Positions 1 through 8,732 of a DNA stretch of 64,000 nucleotides are shown piece by piece. The stretch covers positions 310,001 to 374,000 of the forward strand of contig NZ_NOYI01000002.1 in NCBI RefSeq assembly GCF_002258785.1, read 5' to 3'. A program made the position numbers and the translations under genes. The notes beneath the pieces are model-generated. The model saw only the letters and a list, made by a program, of their open reading frames with translations, did no database searches and was not told the origin of the DNA. Position 1 is the stretch's first letter, and every line of letters starts with the position of its first letter. The DNA is from Rhodococcus sp. 06-235-1A. GTDB lineage: Bacteria > Actinomycetota > Actinomycetes > Mycobacteriales > Mycobacteriaceae.

Positions 1-329
1 GTTCGATCGATCCAGTCGGGCACCATGATCATGACGGTCCAGTTCCACTCGGCCTTGTTGCGGTCTGTGGTGAACGACGCCATGTTCTCGGCCCACCACA
101 GAGCCTCGAGTGGCGGGACGACGTAGTCGCGGTCGAGGCTCTTGCTGGCGAACTTCAGCGCGTACGCCACGGGGTAGAGAGCGGCGAGGGCGTCCGCATA
201 CTCGGGCGCGATGTTCGGGTCTCCGTGCCCGTCGATCATCAGATACCTCAGCGGCGGCACAACGAGACTGCGAAAGACGTTGTGCCGCGCGGAGTACGAG
301 TCGAGCGTCTTCTTGAAGTCGATCTTCAT
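1..329 (-). CDS. GyrI-like small-molecule-binding domain protein (3' truncated by window edge)
   Basis: The reading frame starts at the ATG whose complement lies at 327-329 and runs off the left edge, giving about 109 residues. The start MKIDFKKTLDSYSARHNVF and the motif YLMIDGHGDPN, then EYADALAALYPVAYALKF, match the uncharacterised branch of GyrI-like proteins (COG4832 type), whose SHS2 modules bind small hydrophobic ligands. The role in the cell is unknown. No clear ribosome site is visible and no neighbour gives context, since the next gene leftwards is outside the window. The C-terminal half cannot be judged. Confidence 0.75.
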   Translation of the reverse strand, partial: MKIDFKKTLDSYSARHNVFRSLVVPPLRYLMIDGHGDPNIAPEYADALAALYPVAYALKFASKSLDRDYVVPPLEALWWAENMASFTTDRNKAEWNWTVMIMVPDWIDR

Positions 330-408
330 TCATCCCCCTCCGTCAGGGATGAGCCAAGCACATTCGGTGGGTCGACGACGACCCTTCGTGTCGAAGATCC
401 ACCGTTTG

Positions 409-912
409 TCAGACCTCGGCGTCTACCTTCTCCTTCTCACCCCGGCGCATTGCCATGTACTCGGACAGTTCACGCTTCACCACCGGCAACAGCAGGTACA
501 GACCGGTGATGTTGACCAGGGCCAGCAGGAACAGGGTGGCATCGGCGAAGTCGAGTACCGAGCCGAGCGAAAGCACGGTTCCGATGACGGTGAAGACGCA
601 GAACATGATGTTGAAGAAGCTGCGCGAGAGACGGCTGCGCCCGAACAGCGACGTCCAGGCCTGCAGTCCGTAGTACGCCCAGGTGATAGCGGTCGAGAGC
701 GCGAACAGAGCGACCGCGAGCGTCAGGACGTAGGGGAACCAGGGCAGCACGGTCTCGAAGGCGTCCGAGGTCAGCGTCACGCCGCCTGCCGGTAATTCAC
801 CGGTCTCGGCGACGATCGCCCGCTGGTCCTGCCAGGAGACGGTATTGGCGATCACGATGGTCAGTGCGGTCGCCGTACAGATGACGACGGTATCGATGAA
901 GGGCTCGAGCAA
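409..912 (-). pseudogene. C-terminal fragment of an AGCS (alanine/glycine:cation) symporter
   Basis: About 167 residues beginning LEPFIDTVVICTATALTIVI match the last third of sodium:alanine symporters, where the EPFIDT segment is a family hallmark inside the protein, not at its N-terminus. Family members are usually around 480 residues or more, so some two thirds are missing. Three or four hydrophobic segments remain. The upstream 50 bases are AT-rich and unlike the flanks, and the next feature upstream is the 3' end of an unrelated EAL gene. The loss therefore looks like a deletion or rearrangement junction near 913-950. A TTG could start the open frame, but a functional carrier is not expected. 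Confidence 0.75.
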
Positions 913-966
913 CTGTTTACTATTTTTCGAGCAAGGATTTACGTTATCTTGACCGAGTCGACCCGC

Positions 967-2220
967 TCAACATGCGGACCGATGGGATATCCGTCGCAAC
1001 AGAACGGTGGCTGCATCGAGTACCACGTGGCGGTCGTAGGTGAGGCGGTAGTCGTACAACGGTGTGCCGTCGTCTCCGGTGCCCCGCTCGACCGCGATCA
1101 GCGCCACGCTCGACATCGGCGCCACGATCACGATCGATCGTTCCATCGCCAACGGCTCGTCCACGCCGACGACCACCATCCGGAAGTTCTGCCCGGCCGG
1201 CGCGGGATGTGAGTCGAACACGACCATAAGAGCGGCGCGTGCCGCCAGGTCGTCGTAGATCGCTGCACGGGCCGGGGTCAGACCGGTCGAGGTGCTGTGA
1301 GTAGCCAACACGATGGTGGACGGCCCGGTGCCGTAGGCACTGAGCAGCAGACTCTTCTCGATTGCGTCGAGCAAATTCGCGTCGGCACGCCTGGGGGAAC
1401 CGAGCGGATGAGTCAGGCCGTAGGGCGTCACGGCCACCGGAGCGCGCACGGTGACGGCAGCGCTCGGATCGAGCACACGAACGGGCTCGACCACCACGCC
1501 GAAGTCGGGTAGGGATCCCGGTGCGCCGTACAGGTATCCCTGCCCCAGAAGGGCTCCCATGTCGCGCGCGTACCTCTCGTGTCGATCGGTTTCGATTCCC
1601 TCCGCGAGCACGAGCGCACCGGTTCGTTCTGCCTCGGCGGCGACGGCAGCGACGATGGCGGCGGTCTCGGCCGTCGAACGGCCCTGCACGAGAGTCATAT
1701 CGAGCTTGATCACGTCGGGTCGAAGCAGCGGGATCAACGCCAGGCTGGACGAATCGGCACCCACGTCGTCTATGGCTACGCGCCAACCCATGTTTCGCGC
1801 GTGCTCGGCCGCCCTCAACAGGCCTGCCGGATCGCCCATCAGGTCTCGTTCGGTGATTTCGACGATGATCGACAGCCGTGACGCTTCGGCGATCATCGGG
1901 ACGTAATCCCGGGGAGGCGGAGTATCGAGTGCTGTGGGTTCGGCATTGACGAACAACGCAAGTCCGCTGGGGTAGCCGGCGTCGATGGCACCCTGCAGCG
2001 CGCTCACTCGGCACCGCCAATCGAACTCGGCGGTCATCCCCTGCTCTCGTGCCGCACTCAGGAGTTCCGGTGGTGTGATCGACGGACCGTCGCCGCTGGT
2101 CCGCACGAGAGCCTCGAACCCCACCACTGCACGGTCGTCGAGAGAGACGACCGGCTGGTAGGCCGACGCGATGTCGACCGACATCGGCGAGATCTGCGCA
2201 TTCGTCCAACGGGAATGCAT
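967..2220 (-). CDS. EAL-DICT cyclic-di-GMP phosphodiesterase
   Basis: A 417-residue cytosolic protein. Residues ~20-250 form an EAL domain with the expected catalytic set: EAL within GFEALVRT, Asn in FVNAEP, Glu in VVEITERD, the Asp pair in IDDVGADS, Lys in DVIKLDM, Glu in VLAEGIET and Gln in LGQGYLYG. It should therefore hydrolyse c-di-GMP. The C-terminal ~150 residues resemble a DICT sensory domain (ending DYRLTYDRHVVLDAA), a module often linked to light or signalling input. The ATG ending at 2220 is chosen because the EAL domain begins just after it; the frame stays open upstream but that part has no homology-like features. It is divergent from the kinase gene starting at 2368. Confidence 0.85.
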   Translation of the reverse strand: MHSRWTNAQISPMSVDIASAYQPVVSLDDRAVVGFEALVRTSGDGPSITPPELLSAAREQGMTAEFDWRCRVSALQGAIDAGYPSGLALFVNAEPTALDTPPPRDYVPMIAEASRLSIIVEITERDLMGDPAGLLRAAEHARNMGWRVAIDDVGADSSSLALIPLLRPDVIKLDMTLVQGRSTAETAAIVAAVAAEAERTGALVLAEGIETDRHERYARDMGALLGQGYLYGAPGSLPDFGVVVEPVRVLDPSAAVTVRAPVAVTPYGLTHPLGSPRRADANLLDAIEKSLLLSAYGTGPSTIVLATHSTSTGLTPARAAIYDDLAARAALMVVFDSHPAPAGQNFRMVVVGVDEPLAMERSIVIVAPMSSVALIAVERGTGDDGTPLYDYRLTYDRHVVLDAATVLLRRISHRSAC

Positions 2221-2367
2221 GGGCGAACCTTCCTCGATGCTCGATCTGCCCCCACCCGGTGGATCATCATGCCCGACCGGGACACGACGTCGACACAGGA
2301 CTGCGATCCGAACCTCGGTTCCATGACGATTAAGGTGCTCGGAGGAGTCGACGAACGGTGGTGAATC

Positions 2368-3735
2368 ATGGTGGGAGCGGATCCTGGCCCTCGTTCGACC
2401 GACGATCACCTCTTCGCGAGCCGATATCGACTGGGCTCGGTTCTGGGGCGCGGCGCAATGGCCGACGTAGTACACGCCGAGGATCAGGTTCTCGGCAGGT
2501 CGGTGGCCGTGAAGATCTTCCGACACGGCGAACCGGCGGACACTACCGAGCGAATCGATGCGGAGATCCGGACCCTGGCGTCACTGTCGCACCCGGGCCT
2601 GGTGACGTTGTACGACGCCGGGTCTGCACCGGATGCCACCGGAGTACCGGTGCCGTACCTGGTGATGGAGCTGATCGACGGACCGACGCTGAATGCTCAC
2701 CGTCAGGGCCGACGGATGCAGGGCAGAGACGTGGCGCGCATCGGATTCGAGTTGGCCGAGGCCCTCGCCTACATTCACGACCGAGGTGTGGTGCACCGCG
2801 ACATAAAACCGGCCAATATCCTGATCGCGCAGAACCCCCACGTCGGCGGGGGCCAGTGCGCCAAACTTGCCGATTTCGGCATCGCCCGCATCGTCGACGC
2901 CGAACGACTCACCGAACACGGAACCACCGTGGGCACGGCGCACTATCTCAGTCCGGAGCAGGCCACCGGGACTGCCGCCGGCCCACCGACCGACATCTAC
3001 ACGTTGGGCCTGGTCCTCATCGAATGCCTTACCGGCACAATGGTATTCGAGGGCAGCGCGGTCGCGGCGGCCGTGGCGCGACTGCACCGCGATCCTGCTG
3101 TGCCCGAGGGACTCGGGCCGGAGTGGCATTCGCTGTTGACGGCCATGACCTCGAGGCACCCGGAGAATCGACCGGACGCAGCCGCGGTTGCGCACCGACT
3201 GCGCGGGCTCGTCCGACGTTCCGATCCCCTTCCCCTCACAACCGTCTTACCCGTCCACACGACCAACGGTGTCACCGACGGACGTGTTTCACCATCTGCG
3301 TCACAGGATTCGCAGCACCGACGCTGGATCCTTCCGGTCGCCGCCGCCTTGTTCCTCGCAGTCGGAGCGGGGATCGTCTGGTTGGCGACCGACGCGGGGG
3401 GCGGGGACGTCCAGATGCCCACGGCTCCAGCGACGCCGACAATCGTGGAGTCGGCGACCGTCGCGCCCACCACCCCCGCACCGCAACCGCAGCCTGCCGT
3501 CCCGGCGTTCTCGAACCCCCCTGACACTGCGTCCGCACCGTCCTCGGCCCCGGTGGTGATCGAGCCGGCTGCGCCTGCGCCACCACCGGAAAACGGGAAT
3601 CCCGGCAGCGGGAACGGCAACTCGGGTCCAGGAAGCGGAGGCAAGGGGAACGGCAACTCCGGTCCCGCAGACCGCGGCAACGGCAACGCGGGCAACGGCA
3701 ACTCCGGTCGAGGAAACTCCGGTCGAGGAAACTGA
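2368..3735 (+). CDS. Membrane-anchored Ser/Thr protein kinase (Pkn type) with Gly/Asn-rich tail
   Basis: A 455-residue Hanks-type kinase. The glycine loop LGRGAMADV, the lysine in VAVKIF, the catalytic loop VVHRDIKPANIL, the DFGIAR metal site and the SPEQATG activation end are all present, so it should be active. One membrane helix (WILPVAAALFLAVGAGIVWL) lies near residues 312-332. The part expected outside is not a PASTA domain: it is Pro/Ala-rich, then a low-complexity run of GNGNSG-type repeats for the last ~50 residues. The start ATG follows GGTGGTGAATC. It is divergent from the EAL gene, which suggests but does not prove shared signalling. The tail may be a wall-interacting or flexible linker. 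Confidence 0.9.
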   Translation: MVGADPGPRSTDDHLFASRYRLGSVLGRGAMADVVHAEDQVLGRSVAVKIFRHGEPADTTERIDAEIRTLASLSHPGLVTLYDAGSAPDATGVPVPYLVMELIDGPTLNAHRQGRRMQGRDVARIGFELAEALAYIHDRGVVHRDIKPANILIAQNPHVGGGQCAKLADFGIARIVDAERLTEHGTTVGTAHYLSPEQATGTAAGPPTDIYTLGLVLIECLTGTMVFEGSAVAAAVARLHRDPAVPEGLGPEWHSLLTAMTSRHPENRPDAAAVAHRLRGLVRRSDPLPLTTVLPVHTTNGVTDGRVSPSASQDSQHRRWILPVAAALFLAVGAGIVWLATDAGGGDVQMPTAPATPTIVESATVAPTTPAPQPQPAVPAFSNPPDTASAPSSAPVVIEPAAPAPPPENGNPGSGNGNSGPGSGGKGNGNSGPADRGNGNAGNGNSGRGNSGRGN

Positions 3736-3765
3736 GAACCCCCAACAGGCGATCGGAGCACAACG

Positions 3766-5097
3766 ATGACCCATTTCGACACAATCGTGGTGGGAGCAGG
3801 GATCTCCGGTGCCACCACTGCCAGAATTCTGCATGACGCGGGTCGGCGAGTCGTGGTTCTCGAAGCTCGCGACCGAGTCGGCGGCCGCGTCTGGACTGTG
3901 CGCGCCGGTGGCAGCACCCTCGACGTCGGTGCGTCCTGGATCCATGGGATCGACAACAATCCTCTCGCCGACGCGGTCCACGCCTTCGGTATCCGCACAG
4001 CCGAGTTCACGGTGGGCAGTTACCAACCCGACGGCCGACCCATTGCGTACTACTCCCCGACCGGGGCCCGATTGAGCGACGCCGCCGCCGCACGGTTCTC
4101 CGCCGACGTTCACGACTTCGACGAAGGATTCGCCAGGACCATTGCCGACTCGTCTCCACGGACGTCCTTCGGCGATGCGGTCGACGCGACTCTGGGTCGA
4201 TTGGACTGGGACAGCGACCGCCTGGACCGAGTACGAGAATTCCTCGGCCACCGGGCGGAGGAACAGTTGGGGGTAGGGCAGGAAGATCTCGACGCACACG
4301 GATTGGACGATGACGCGATCGACGGAGACGAAGTCGTCTTTCCCGACGGTTACGACGAGCTCGCCCTCCGTCTCACCGAGGGACTGGACGTTCGACTGGG
4401 GCATGTGGTCACCCGGGTCCATTGGGGCGACGACGGAGTCGTCGTGACCACCGCGGCGGGCTCGTTCTCGGCCGATCGCGCCGTGGTGACGGTGCCGATC
4501 GGAGTGCTGAAATCATCGGATTTCACCGTCGAACCTTCGTTGCCGGAGCCTGTTTCGGGTGCGCTGGACCGACTCTCGATGAATGCCTTCGAGAAGGTGT
4601 TCCTCCGGTTTCCGATCAAGTTCTGGGACGAGAACGTCTACGCGATACGCCAGCAGGGTGAGGCCGGGCGATGGTGGCACTCGTGGTACGACGTGACCCT
4701 CGACGGGCGTCCCACACTGCTGACGTTCGCGGCAGGCCCGTGCGCGCAGGAGACCCGACACTGGTCGGACGAACGCATCGCGGAGTCGGTCCTGGAGTCG
4801 CTGCGTGGCGTGTACGGCGACCGCGTCGTTGCACCGGACGGCGTCCACGTCACTCGATGGCAAGACGATCCGTTCTCGTACGGTTCGTATTCGTACATGA
4901 CGGTTGGCTCCCACTGCCGCGATCACGACGATCTCGCCACGCCGATCGGAGGCGTACTGCACCTTGCGGGTGAGGCCACGTGGACCGACGATCCGGCAAC
5001 GGTCACCGCTGCAATGAAGTCCGGACACCGTGCGGCAGAACGCATTCTGCAGCGTCCGGTTCCATTCCACGAGATCTGGAGTCCCCTCGACCGTTGA
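3766..5097 (+). CDS. Flavin-dependent amine oxidase
   Basis: A 443-residue FAD enzyme. The N-terminal dinucleotide site VVGAGISGATTARILHDAG, the following VLEARDRVGGRVW and the DVGASWIHG block are typical of polyamine/monoamine oxidases. The C-terminal GEATWTDDPATVTAAMKSG closes the FAD site. It should oxidise an amine to an aldehyde with release of hydrogen peroxide; the substrate cannot be told from sequence. It starts 30 bases after the kinase stop with GGAGC before the ATG, so it may be transcribed with it. No signal peptide is seen. Confidence 0.85.
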   Translation: MTHFDTIVVGAGISGATTARILHDAGRRVVVLEARDRVGGRVWTVRAGGSTLDVGASWIHGIDNNPLADAVHAFGIRTAEFTVGSYQPDGRPIAYYSPTGARLSDAAAARFSADVHDFDEGFARTIADSSPRTSFGDAVDATLGRLDWDSDRLDRVREFLGHRAEEQLGVGQEDLDAHGLDDDAIDGDEVVFPDGYDELALRLTEGLDVRLGHVVTRVHWGDDGVVVTTAAGSFSADRAVVTVPIGVLKSSDFTVEPSLPEPVSGALDRLSMNAFEKVFLRFPIKFWDENVYAIRQQGEAGRWWHSWYDVTLDGRPTLLTFAAGPCAQETRHWSDERIAESVLESLRGVYGDRVVAPDGVHVTRWQDDPFSYGSYSYMTVGSHCRDHDDLATPIGGVLHLAGEATWTDDPATVTAAMKSGHRAAERILQRPVPFHEIWSPLDR

Positions 5098-5335
5098 CCT
5101 CGGTCATAAAACACGAAGCCGGTGACACGGTTCGTCCACGATCCGCGCGGAGTCGAGCTCGGAATTTCCGCCCGACGTCGCCAAAAAGTTCGGCCGATCC
5201 CGCCCGAGAAACAAGCGTGGGCAATATCATGGCGATTTCATCCAGGCAGATGACCCGTTCCACAGGTGCGCCGCCATCCCCTGGTCGGTGCCGAGGCGGC
5301 GTTTCCGTCTGTCTCGGCGGGTACGGGGGTTGGGC

Positions 5336-7399
5336 ATGGTTTCGGACGTCATCGACTGCAAGGTCGTGTTCGCACACGACATGGAGCAGGTGTGCGAGGT
5401 CTTGAGCGCGGTCGAGTTGTTCCCACGCTATTTCCCCGGTCTCGAATACTGCACGCTGCGTGACACCGCCACCGGGTATCGATGCGGCGTCGGCGGTGTC
5501 GAGCACAACATCGAGCTCGTCGTGAACCGGCGTAATCAACCGATCATCACCATCGAGCACACCGAATCCGGTGGCTTCATCAGATTCACCCTCTCCAGAC
5601 GCTCGGCCGGCGAGACGAAGATCGATGTGACCGTGTTCAGGGCGGGTCTCGGCGGAGCCTATGCACCCCAGCCCGAACACAACCGCGCGGTCGTCGACTG
5701 GGTCATGGGCGGTCTTCGCAGACTGGGGAATTCTCTTTCCGGCACGGCTGACTCCGTTGTCGCGAACAGCGGCGACTCCCGGTCGCTGCAATTGGCGATC
5801 CTGAAGACGATGGTGGGAACAGGCGTCGTCCGTGCCGCACGTCCCGACCGCGCGTACCGGCAGTTGAACTCGCTGGCGAAGTGGGGCTTCACCTTGGGAG
5901 GCGGATTCGCGGCCGCTACGGCGAAGTCGCCGGACGAGATTGCCGTTGTCGACGACCGAGGAACCCGTACGTTCGCGGAGATCCACCACCGGTCACACCG
6001 CATCGCAGCAGGTCTCGATGCATCAGGGATTCGTCCCGGGAGCACGGTCGGAATTCTGGCCCGTAACCACTCGGCCATGATCGAATGCACTGTCGCATGC
6101 GGCATGCTCGGAGTCGAGGTCGTGCTTCTCAACACCGGCCTCGCGGCGCGTCAGATCGAGACGATTGCCGCTCGCCACCAGCTCCGAATGCTGTTCGTCG
6201 ACGACGAATTCGACTCGATGGTTCGATACCTGCCGGACGACGTCACCCGAGTCAGTCTCTCGTCTCATACCGCCATTCCGCGTCGACGCACCCTCGAGCA
6301 CTTCGTAGCACCCCCGTCTGCCACATTCGTACGGCCGGATCGCCCCGGGTCGGTCGTCGTGTTGACCTCAGGGACCAGCGGGTCGCCGAAGGGCGCACTC
6401 CGTCCCACCCCGAGGGGCTTCGGCACCATCGCGGCGATGTTGTCTCGGATGCCTCTCAAGACGAACGAGCGGATGCTCATAGCAGCACCCATGTTTCACA
6501 GCTGGGGGCTCGCAGCCTTGCAGATCAGCACTTCCTTGCGAGCCACCGTGGTGCTCCAGGATCGATTCGATGCAGAAGACTGCCTGCGCGCGATCGAAGA
6601 GAATCGATGCACCTCGTTGATCGCGGTACCTATCATGCTGCAGCGAATCCTCGATCTGCCCGAGGCGGTGCGATCCCGTTACGACACCTCCAGTCTGCGC
6701 GTCGTCGCCTGCAGCGGTTCCGCCCTGACCGGGTCGACGGTCAGCCGCTTCATGAACGTGTTCGGCGACATTCTCTACAACTTCTACGGTTCCACCGAGG
6801 TCTCGTGGGCCACGATCGCCACCCCCGACGACCTGCGCGCGTCACCTGGCACCGCAGGACGTCCGCCGCTCGGCACGACCATCGCGGTGCTCGATGCCGA
6901 GGGCACCCCCGTGCCGGTGGGAACTCTCGGCCGCATTTTCGTCGGTAACGACATGCTGTTCGACGGCTACACCAACGCCGAACCTCCGCCCACCGCGTCG
7001 GCACGTGGAGCCGCGTTGATGGACACCGGAGATCTCGGGTACATCGACTGCAACGGGCGGTTGTTCGTGTGCGGCAGGGACGACGAGATGATCATTTCCG
7101 GTGGCGAGAACGTATTTCCTGGACCGGTCGAGGATGCAATCGCCAATCTCCCTCAGGTCGGCGAGGTCGCCGTTGTCGGTGTGCCCGACAGCGAGTACGG
7201 ACAACGTCTTGCTGCGTTCGTCGTCGGCCGCGGTGCCGCTGGTCTCGATGCGGACATGGTGCGCGCCTACATTCGAAACCGGCTGAGCCGCTTCTGCGTT
7301 CCCCGGGACATCACCTTCCTCGACGAACTCCCCCGCACGGCGACCGGCAAGGTCATCAAGAGAATGCTGATCGAACCCCCGGCCGCCGCCGGAATGTGA
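5336..7399 (+). CDS. SRPBCC domain fused to a class I acyl-CoA synthetase (AMP-binding)
   Basis: A 687-residue two-part protein. Residues 1 to ~150 look like a START/SRPBCC (polyketide cyclase-like) ligand-binding domain: VFAHDMEQVCEVLSAVELF, then PRYFPGLEY. Residues ~180-687 are a full adenylate-forming ligase: VVVLTSGTSGSPKGAL (P-loop), YGSTEVSW, DTGDLGYID, and the C-terminal catalytic PRTATGKVIKRML. It should activate an acyl group as acyl-AMP and load CoA. The ATG at 5336 is chosen because GGGGGTTGGG precedes it and the domain starts at once. Long-chain and cholesterol-ring FadD enzymes normally lack the N-terminal domain, so the fusion is unusual; the extra domain could hold the substrate. 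The next gene is a CMD protein. Confidence 0.85.
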   Translation: MVSDVIDCKVVFAHDMEQVCEVLSAVELFPRYFPGLEYCTLRDTATGYRCGVGGVEHNIELVVNRRNQPIITIEHTESGGFIRFTLSRRSAGETKIDVTVFRAGLGGAYAPQPEHNRAVVDWVMGGLRRLGNSLSGTADSVVANSGDSRSLQLAILKTMVGTGVVRAARPDRAYRQLNSLAKWGFTLGGGFAAATAKSPDEIAVVDDRGTRTFAEIHHRSHRIAAGLDASGIRPGSTVGILARNHSAMIECTVACGMLGVEVVLLNTGLAARQIETIAARHQLRMLFVDDEFDSMVRYLPDDVTRVSLSSHTAIPRRRTLEHFVAPPSATFVRPDRPGSVVVLTSGTSGSPKGALRPTPRGFGTIAAMLSRMPLKTNERMLIAAPMFHSWGLAALQISTSLRATVVLQDRFDAEDCLRAIEENRCTSLIAVPIMLQRILDLPEAVRSRYDTSSLRVVACSGSALTGSTVSRFMNVFGDILYNFYGSTEVSWATIATPDDLRASPGTAGRPPLGTTIAVLDAEGTPVPVGTLGRIFVGNDMLFDGYTNAEPPPTASARGAALMDTGDLGYIDCNGRLFVCGRDDEMIISGGENVFPGPVEDAIANLPQVGEVAVVGVPDSEYGQRLAAFVVGRGAAGLDADMVRAYIRNRLSRFCVPRDITFLDELPRTATGKVIKRMLIEPPAAAGM

Positions 7400-7605
7400 A
7401 CCGGGTTTCGTCTATCACTCGACAGCCCGACCCAAGGGATCCCGCAGGCACTCGGCTGCATCGGCATCGAGGGCGTACAGGGCCACAGATTCGACCGGTT
7501 CGGCAATGTCGGCGGTGCCCGGACAGGGGGTTCGACCGAATCGAGACCTCATCGATCGACGCCTGACATGATCTGACGACACCACGGCAGACGAAAGGCA
7601 GCACC

Positions 7606-8046
7606 ATGATCGACGACGAGTTCACCACAGAGGACAGGGGCCCGCGCTTCCGGGATGGACTGGCCGTTCGACAGGACGTGATGGGTGAAGAATTCGTCGA
7701 ACGGGCATTCGCCGCTGCCGAGGACACCGACTCCGCCGCACTTCAGGATTTCGTCACCGACACCGTATGGGGTGGTGTGTGGACGCGTCCCGGACTCGAT
7801 CACCGCAGCCGCAGTCTCCTCAATCTCGGAATCCTCATCGCGCTGCGAGCGCACGAGGAACTTGCAGGTCACGTGCGCGGAGCACTTCGCAACGGCCTCA
7901 CCCGAACGGAAATCACCGAGAGCGTCATTCACACAGCGGGCTACTGCGGAGCGCCGGCCGCACTGGCGGCGATGCGCGTCGTGCAGAAAGTGCTCGACAC
8001 GGAATTGGGACCGCTCGATACGGCGGACAAGTCGGACAACCGATGA
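7606..8046 (+). CDS. Carboxymuconolactone decarboxylase (CMD) family protein
   Basis: A 146-residue helical protein with WTRPGLDHRSRSLLNLGILI, then HVRGALRNGLTRTEITESVI and TAGYCGAPAALAA, the usual layout of the PcaC-type branch. These proteins act in the beta-ketoadipate route (decarboxylating 4-carboxymuconolactone) or as peroxidase-like relatives. The CxxC pair of AhpD-type members is absent, so the decarboxylase-like branch is more likely. No pca genes are nearby, so the substrate is uncertain. It has AAAGGCAGC before the ATG. The 206 bases before it hold nothing recognisable. Confidence 0.85.
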   Translation: MIDDEFTTEDRGPRFRDGLAVRQDVMGEEFVERAFAAAEDTDSAALQDFVTDTVWGGVWTRPGLDHRSRSLLNLGILIALRAHEELAGHVRGALRNGLTRTEITESVIHTAGYCGAPAALAAMRVVQKVLDTELGPLDTADKSDNR

Positions 8047-8095
8047 CGGCACATCTTGTCGCTCGAGATATATCTCGATCCGTCACAACAACGAC

Positions 8096-8677
8096 GTGAG
8101 CTTCGAATTGTGTGAAGACGCGTCGGCCGGTCAGTGGCTGCTCGATCAGAGTCTTCCCTGGTACCACTTGGCGGGTCGGGGTCCGATCGGGTTCGAGAAG
8201 TACGCGCGGGTGTTGTTCATACCCGATCCCGACTTTCCGGGACAATCTACCGGCGACGTCGAATTCGAGCAGAAGATCAGCGAACTGGCGCAGGTCGGCG
8301 TGGCACTCGACGTCCTGTCTCGCTACACGACCACGCCGGACGAGTGCTACTTCGCTCTGTGGGACGGGTGGAGTTCGATCGACATCGCCTCACCGCCGAA
8401 GTTCGAGGTCCCGAATCGTGACTACTTTCTTTTTCGAGGTTCACTCGCGGACTACGAAAGTTGGAGCAGCGACGATCCACTTCTCTGGCCGTATGGCGAC
8501 TCACCAGATCCCGCGTTCATCTGGCCTGCCGATCGTGCGTGGTGCGTCACCAATGACGTCGACCCTCACTTCGCCACGGTCGCAGGCAGCGCCGAGGCCG
8601 TCGACCGCGTTCTGGCCGAAGCGGCCATCGATACCGTCACCGACCACCCCGACATCGAGCCGCCCTACTGGGACTGA
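8096..8677 (+). CDS. Conserved hypothetical protein, 193 residues
   Basis: I do not recognise the family with certainty. The frame starts at GTG (8096), giving MSFELCEDASAGQWLLDQSL; no ATG is available near. The protein is rich in aromatic residues (WLL, WYHL, YFALWDGW, YFLFRG) and acidic, has no membrane helix and no signal peptide, and ends HPDIEPPYWD. The layout resembles small cytosolic actinobacterial proteins of unknown function found as single genes. It lies between a CMD gene and a DNA glycosylase gene on the same strand, with no evidence of shared function. Confidence 0.7.
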   Translation: MSFELCEDASAGQWLLDQSLPWYHLAGRGPIGFEKYARVLFIPDPDFPGQSTGDVEFEQKISELAQVGVALDVLSRYTTTPDECYFALWDGWSSIDIASPPKFEVPNRDYFLFRGSLADYESWSSDDPLLWPYGDSPDPAFIWPADRAWCVTNDVDPHFATVAGSAEAVDRVLAEAAIDTVTDHPDIEPPYWD

Positions 8678-8732
8678 CCCACTCGGATCGGCCGGCTGCG
8701 CATACTGCTTACGAATTGGGTACCCCGGATCC

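Noticed and set aside
944..2209. A 421-residue Arg-rich minus-strand frame over the EAL gene
   Set aside because: It overlaps the well-supported EAL-DICT gene in another frame and shows no conserved motif.
3590..3732. CRISPR-like or PE_PGRS-like repeats at the kinase C-terminus
   Set aside because: The repeats are in-frame GNGNSG-type codons inside the kinase gene, with no spacers and no PE domain.
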